Of a stretch of DNA of 8,105 bases, positions 6,194 through 8,105 are shown piece by piece (position 1 is the first letter of the stretch; every line of letters begins with the position of its first letter). The notes beneath the pieces were generated by a model. It saw nothing but the letters and a program-made list of their open reading frames with translations, had not been told where the DNA came from and did no database searches. Made by a program: the position numbers and the translations under genes. This stretch comes from Bacteroidia bacterium (GTDB lineage Bacteria > Bacteroidota > Bacteroidia > Bacteroidales > Prolixibacteraceae), in the NCBI GenBank assembly GCA_025358395.1, contig JANYJT010000203.1, positions 1 through 8,105 of the forward strand. Reading direction: 5' to 3'.

Positions 6194-6215
6194 GTGAAAA
6201 TTTTCAACCTCTTGA

Positions 6216-7553
6216 CTAAAGCGTAATAGGAATCCCCTTGTAAAAGTCCAGGATTTTCGATCTGAAAATAAACTCATACTTGGCGCGAAGCAGGTCGGAA
6301 GAGGCCTTTAACAGGTTGGTCTTGGCCAAATTGTAATCTACTGCATTGACCATACCTACATTAAATTTCTCCTCAGAATAGCGGAATGCCTCTTGCATGG
6401 ATGCTACTGCCTTTTCGGTTGATTTGAAACGATTAAAGGAGGTAACGGCAGTGGTCTGTGCGGTTTCTATCTCTTGCCTGAGAACTTTTTTAGTGCCTTC
6501 CAGATCGAGTTGGGTATTCAGCATCTGAATTTTGGCATTATCAACTTGTAATTTAGTCATGAAACGGTTGAAGATCGGAATGTTCATTTGCAGTCCCAAA
6601 CCCTTTCGCTGGTTGTTCTTAAACTGATCGCCAAAACTAATTTTATTGCCCTTTGTATCGGTGTACTTATTGTTGTAGTTGTTGTAAAAATTGGCATAAA
6701 AGGACAAAGTTGGATAAAAGACTCCCTGGGCCATCTTCAATTGCATTTCCGTACTCTGAAAGCGGTATTCAGCTCCCCGGATTTCGGGTCTTTGTTTTAA
6801 CGCTGTCTGATAAATATCCATAGAGTTAGAAACAGATGATTGCGCATTAAGCTCAGGAAGTAACGGGATTTCCACATCAAATTTTTCCGAGTAAACCAAT
6901 TCCAGCATTTGCGCCAATTTCAATTTGGCCATCTGAAGCTGATTTTTCGCATCAACGAGATTCAGCTCTTCCCTGGCTGCCTGTGCTTCAATCTCCAACA
7001 AGGCACCACTTGCCAGACTCCCGGCAGTGACTTTCTCCTGAGATTGTTTTAACTGCTGACTGGTAATGGCGATTTGGTCTTCTGAAACTTTTACCAGCTC
7101 TTTTGCAAAAAGTATTTCAAGAAAAGTGGAAGCGATGTTCAATGAGAGGTCATCTTTGGCCTTGGCAAGATCTTCAAAACTTGCCTTCAGATCAAACTCT
7201 GTTTTCTTGATAGAGTTAGTCATTTGATTTCCCTGAAAAACAGTCACTTGTGTGCCTAAGCCAAAATCAGTCTGAGCCGAGTTGACATTCTCATACGTAT
7301 TCGAATAGGTAAGAGACCTCCCATAATTTTGGTTCTGGGATACCTGACCACTTAAATTAGGCAATCTGGCACTCTTTCTCTCCTTTAAATTATTCAGCTG
7401 ATATTGCGTGTTAAGCAGACTCTGCTTGATCTGAATGTTATTTTCGTGGGCATAGGTGATGCATTTCTCCAGTGTCCACAACTCCTGAGCATGCAGCGAA
7501 GCGAAAAGGGCTACAAGAAGCAAATAAGCAAGAGTAAATATGGTTCTTATCAT
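6216..7553 (-). CDS. TolC-like outer membrane efflux protein (OEP family)
   Basis: The product is the outer-membrane channel of a tripartite export system, joining a periplasmic adaptor to the cell exterior. The 445 residues are near the family norm. A signal peptide MIRTIFTLAYLLLVALFASL is followed by His-Ala and a predicted cut before QELWTLEKCI. Two homologous OEP repeats are visible, each with long coiled-coil helices: the first about 27-220 (LSLNIASTFLEILFAKELVK, VTAGSLASGALLEIEAQAAR), the second about 245-440 (RPEIRGAEYRFQSTEMQLKM, GVFYPTLSFYANF, LQMNIPIFNRF, VGMVNAVDYNLAKTNLLKAS). The Gly-Leu-Gly-Leu-Gln-Met segment and FYPTLSFYANFY fit membrane beta-strands. ATG 7553 is preferred to TTG 7562, three codons earlier, because the basic N-terminus of the signal peptide starts here. 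It follows the adaptor gene by 54 bases on the same strand and ends at the terminator at 6155-6193, making it the last gene of the operon. The exported substrate cannot be told. Confidence 0.93.
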   Translation of the reverse strand: MIRTIFTLAYLLLVALFASLHAQELWTLEKCITYAHENNIQIKQSLLNTQYQLNNLKERKSARLPNLSGQVSQNQNYGRSLTYSNTYENVNSAQTDFGLGTQVTVFQGNQMTNSIKKTEFDLKASFEDLAKAKDDLSLNIASTFLEILFAKELVKVSEDQIAITSQQLKQSQEKVTAGSLASGALLEIEAQAAREELNLVDAKNQLQMAKLKLAQMLELVYSEKFDVEIPLLPELNAQSSVSNSMDIYQTALKQRPEIRGAEYRFQSTEMQLKMAQGVFYPTLSFYANFYNNYNNKYTDTKGNKISFGDQFKNNQRKGLGLQMNIPIFNRFMTKLQVDNAKIQMLNTQLDLEGTKKVLRQEIETAQTTAVTSFNRFKSTEKAVASMQEAFRYSEEKFNVGMVNAVDYNLAKTNLLKASSDLLRAKYEFIFRSKILDFYKGIPITL

Positions 7554-7607
7554 GATGTTCAAATTTTTATACTAAGTTACCTCTTTTAGTTGTTAATCGC
7601 GGAAGTT

Positions 7608-8105
7608 CTATTTCTTTTCTTCCGGTTTCTTATTCGGATCGATCAGATTGCCCTTGATTTTATCCTGTTTCGTAATTCCTGATACAATCTCAATATTGAT
7701 ACCATCGGATAATCCGGTTTTCACAAACCTCTTCACATACTGGTCTTTTGCCTTTTCGACTTCAACGAAGGCAGTATCATGTGCAAATTTCAATAACCCT
7801 TCAGGAATGGTTAGTACGCTGTCGCGGCGATCCAGCACAATGTTGGCATTGGCACTGTAGCCGGAGCGGATAAACTGATCAGCTTTCAACAACACATCTG
7901 CCTTGAGTTCGAATTGGATAGCACCGTTTTCAACCTTTCCTTTCGGAGCAATGTATTTCAAAACAGCATTGAATTTCTGGTTGTCGATGGCTCCGATGGT
8001 AAGCTCTATGTTCATGCCCTCCTTTATTTTACCAACTTCTGTCTCGTCAACTTTGCCAAGGAAAATCATATCATTCATATCAGCCACAACAGCAATGGTG
8101 GTACC
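7608..8105 (-). CDS. Periplasmic adaptor (HlyD/MacA-type membrane fusion protein), C-terminal part
   Basis: This is the C-terminal 165 residues of an efflux periplasmic adaptor; the frame is open through the window edge at 8105 (Gly-Thr-Thr-Ile-Ala-Val-Val-Ala-Asp...), so the N-terminal membrane anchor, hairpin and lipoyl regions are missing. The visible part begins in the beta-barrel domain (ADMNDMIFLGKVDETEVGKI, then KEGM) and continues into the membrane-proximal domain (SVLTIPEGLLKF, VKTGLSDGINIEIVSGI). It ends in a charged Lys/Glu-rich tail. The GTG at 8087 is an internal Val, not a start. The TolC-like gene follows 54 bases downstream on the same strand. The adaptor bridges an inner-membrane pump and that channel; MacB-type ABC pumps or RND pumps are the usual partners, and the visible part does not decide between them. 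Confidence 0.9.
   Translation of the reverse strand, partial: GTTIAVVADMNDMIFLGKVDETEVGKIKEGMNIELTIGAIDNQKFNAVLKYIAPKGKVENGAIQFELKADVLLKADQFIRSGYSANANIVLDRRDSVLTIPEGLLKFAHDTAFVEVEKAKDQYVKRFVKTGLSDGINIEIVSGITKQDKIKGNLIDPNKKPEEKK

Overview
The window fits a free-living Gram-negative Bacteroidota (Cytophagales- or Sphingobacteriales-like). The signs are AT-rich intergenic DNA, A-rich translation starts without Shine-Dalgarno sequences, TAnnTTTG-type -7 boxes, a lipobox lipoprotein, and a protease with a type IX secretion (T9SS) sorting domain. Nothing narrows the genus.

Layout. Bases 1-321 (+) hold the C-terminal half of ribonuclease HII (rnhB). A 590-base AT-rich stretch without a gene follows (322-911), opening with a hairpin candidate. 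Then come a small lipoprotein of unknown function (912-1361, +) and a secreted subtilisin-like serine protease with a C-terminal T9SS tag (1544-4051, +). Twenty bases past the protease stop begins an IS110-family insertion sequence, proposed as 4072-5570. It has a DEDD transposase (4151-5233, +) and an unusually long, highly structured 3' noncoding end (5234-5570). On the minus strand lie a dinD homologue cut off at its 3' end (5608-6111), a strong terminator (6155-6193), a TolC-like outer-membrane efflux protein (6216-7553), and the end of a periplasmic adaptor (HlyD/MacA type) that runs off the window (7608-8105).

How the parts work together. The adaptor and the TolC-like gene are 54 bases apart on one strand, share a terminator, and form the downstream end of a tripartite efflux operon whose inner-membrane pump lies outside the window. 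The lipoprotein and the protease point the same way but are 182 bases apart and need not be co-transcribed. The IS sits between two convergent units, the protease (+) and truncated dinD (-).

The most interesting region is 5234-5570. In the IS110 family, a transposon-encoded guide RNA (bridge RNA or seekRNA) is known to recognise donor and target DNA. IS1111-type members carry it downstream of the transposase gene, and the long 3' end here matches that arrangement. It contains at least five stem-loops, two of which share a related apical hairpin, plus short complementarities to the proposed ends. Structure and position support a guide RNA. The exact guides, strand and ends are not settled from sequence alone.
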